The notes under the pieces: generated by a model
Databases searched by the model: none
What the model saw: only the letters and a program-made list of their open reading frames with translations
What the model was told of the DNA's origin: nothing
Shown: piece after piece, positions 63,676 through 64,000 of the stretch
Position numbering within the stretch: the first letter of the stretch is position 1
Layout of the letters: every line of letters begins with the position of its first letter
Assembly: GCA_036426205.1 (NCBI GenBank)
Contig: CM071567.1
Coordinates: 289,913,141-289,977,140 of the forward strand
Reading direction: 5' to 3'
DNA length: 64,000 bases
Source of the DNA: Ascaphus truei
Taxonomy: Eukaryota > Chordata > Amphibia > Anura > Ascaphidae
Translations under genes and position numbers: made by a program

Positions 63676-64000
63676 GGGGGGGGGGGTGACTGACTGGGGG
63701 GGGGGTGACTGACTTGGGGGGGGGTGACTGACTTTCTGGGGGGGTGACTGACTGGCTGTGGGGTTAAGTACAGGCTGGGGGGGTGTGATAGTGCGGGGTG
63801 GTGACTGACTGGCTGGGGGGTGACTGACTGGCTTGGGTGGGGTGACTGGCTGGGGGGGTTACTGACTGGCTGGAGGGGGGATGACTGACTGGCTGTGGGT
63901 TTGACGTTGGCTGAGGGGGGGGGTGACTGACTGACTGGGGGGTGACTGACGATGGGGGGTGTGACTGACTGACTTGGGGCGGGGTTACGACGGGGGGGGG
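63676..64000 (+). repeat. G-rich minisatellite, about 20 bp unit
   Basis: Tandem units of GGGGGGTGACTGACTGGCTG type with variable G runs, continuing past the right edge. It follows directly from the purine minisatellite. Confidence 0.9.

Overview
The window looks like repeat-dense nuclear DNA from a vertebrate, most likely an amphibian and probably a frog. This rests on Tc1/mariner transposons next to Penelope-like elements (PLEs) with GIY-YIG endonucleases and hammerhead-ribozyme motifs, Ty3/Gypsy elements of the deuterostome Gmr1-like type, an L2/CR1/Rex1-like LINE, AT-rich spacers and long CA/GT and TA microsatellites. I found no host gene I can name. Nearly every coding segment is a broken mobile-element gene. 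Coordinates of broken genes are approximate because many single-base indels move the frame.

1-15935: two Gypsy families. G2 lies on the minus strand and G1 on the plus strand, nested inside G2's integrase. The G2 order, read on the minus strand, is LTR remnant (15935) - integrase - [G1, 9347-15084] - integrase C-terminus - RT - RNase H - LTR (6277-4886) - gag - protease - integrase - [G1, 2235 to beyond the left edge]. One G2 LTR therefore serves as the 3' LTR of one unit and the 5' LTR of the next, and both units carry G1 at the same site. This is an LTR-internal-LTR-internal tandem made after G1 inserted. In both families the integrase lies upstream of the reverse transcriptase, the Ty1/copia-like order known from Gmr1-like Gypsy elements. 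Smaller elements interrupt G2 at 5373-6179, 7299-8064 and 8577-9023.

15936-22960: a Myb-like exon fragment, a 1.38 kb near-perfect palindrome (16501-17883), shuffled copies of short modules, and a 4.8 kb segment (18087-22909) bounded by 47-bp inverted repeats. That segment holds an unrecognised frameshifted protein with paired CxxC motifs and a GC-rich stretch with two minisatellites.

22960-35475: a nearly open PLE on the minus strand (one internal stop between RT and endonuclease), then a 4.7 kb palindrome (26374-31085) made of two head-to-head 5'-truncated PLE copies, each with its own hammerhead motif. PLE-type untranslated sequence, microsatellites and a 269-bp tandem duplication follow.

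35476-47478: two Tc1-like transposons, each split by an insertion of about 4 kb made of inverted PLE copies and flanked by a 14-15-bp target-site duplication. The first Tc1 sits at the central TA of a third, tail-to-tail PLE palindrome.

47479-64000: sparse AT-rich sequence, a 5'-truncated LINE with a long RT ORF (51.6-53.9 kb), LINE 3' tails, candidate LTRs and MITEs, a Tigger-like MITE, and purine-rich then G-rich minisatellites at the right edge. The window is a record of nested, mutually interrupting transposons rather than a set of cooperating genes.
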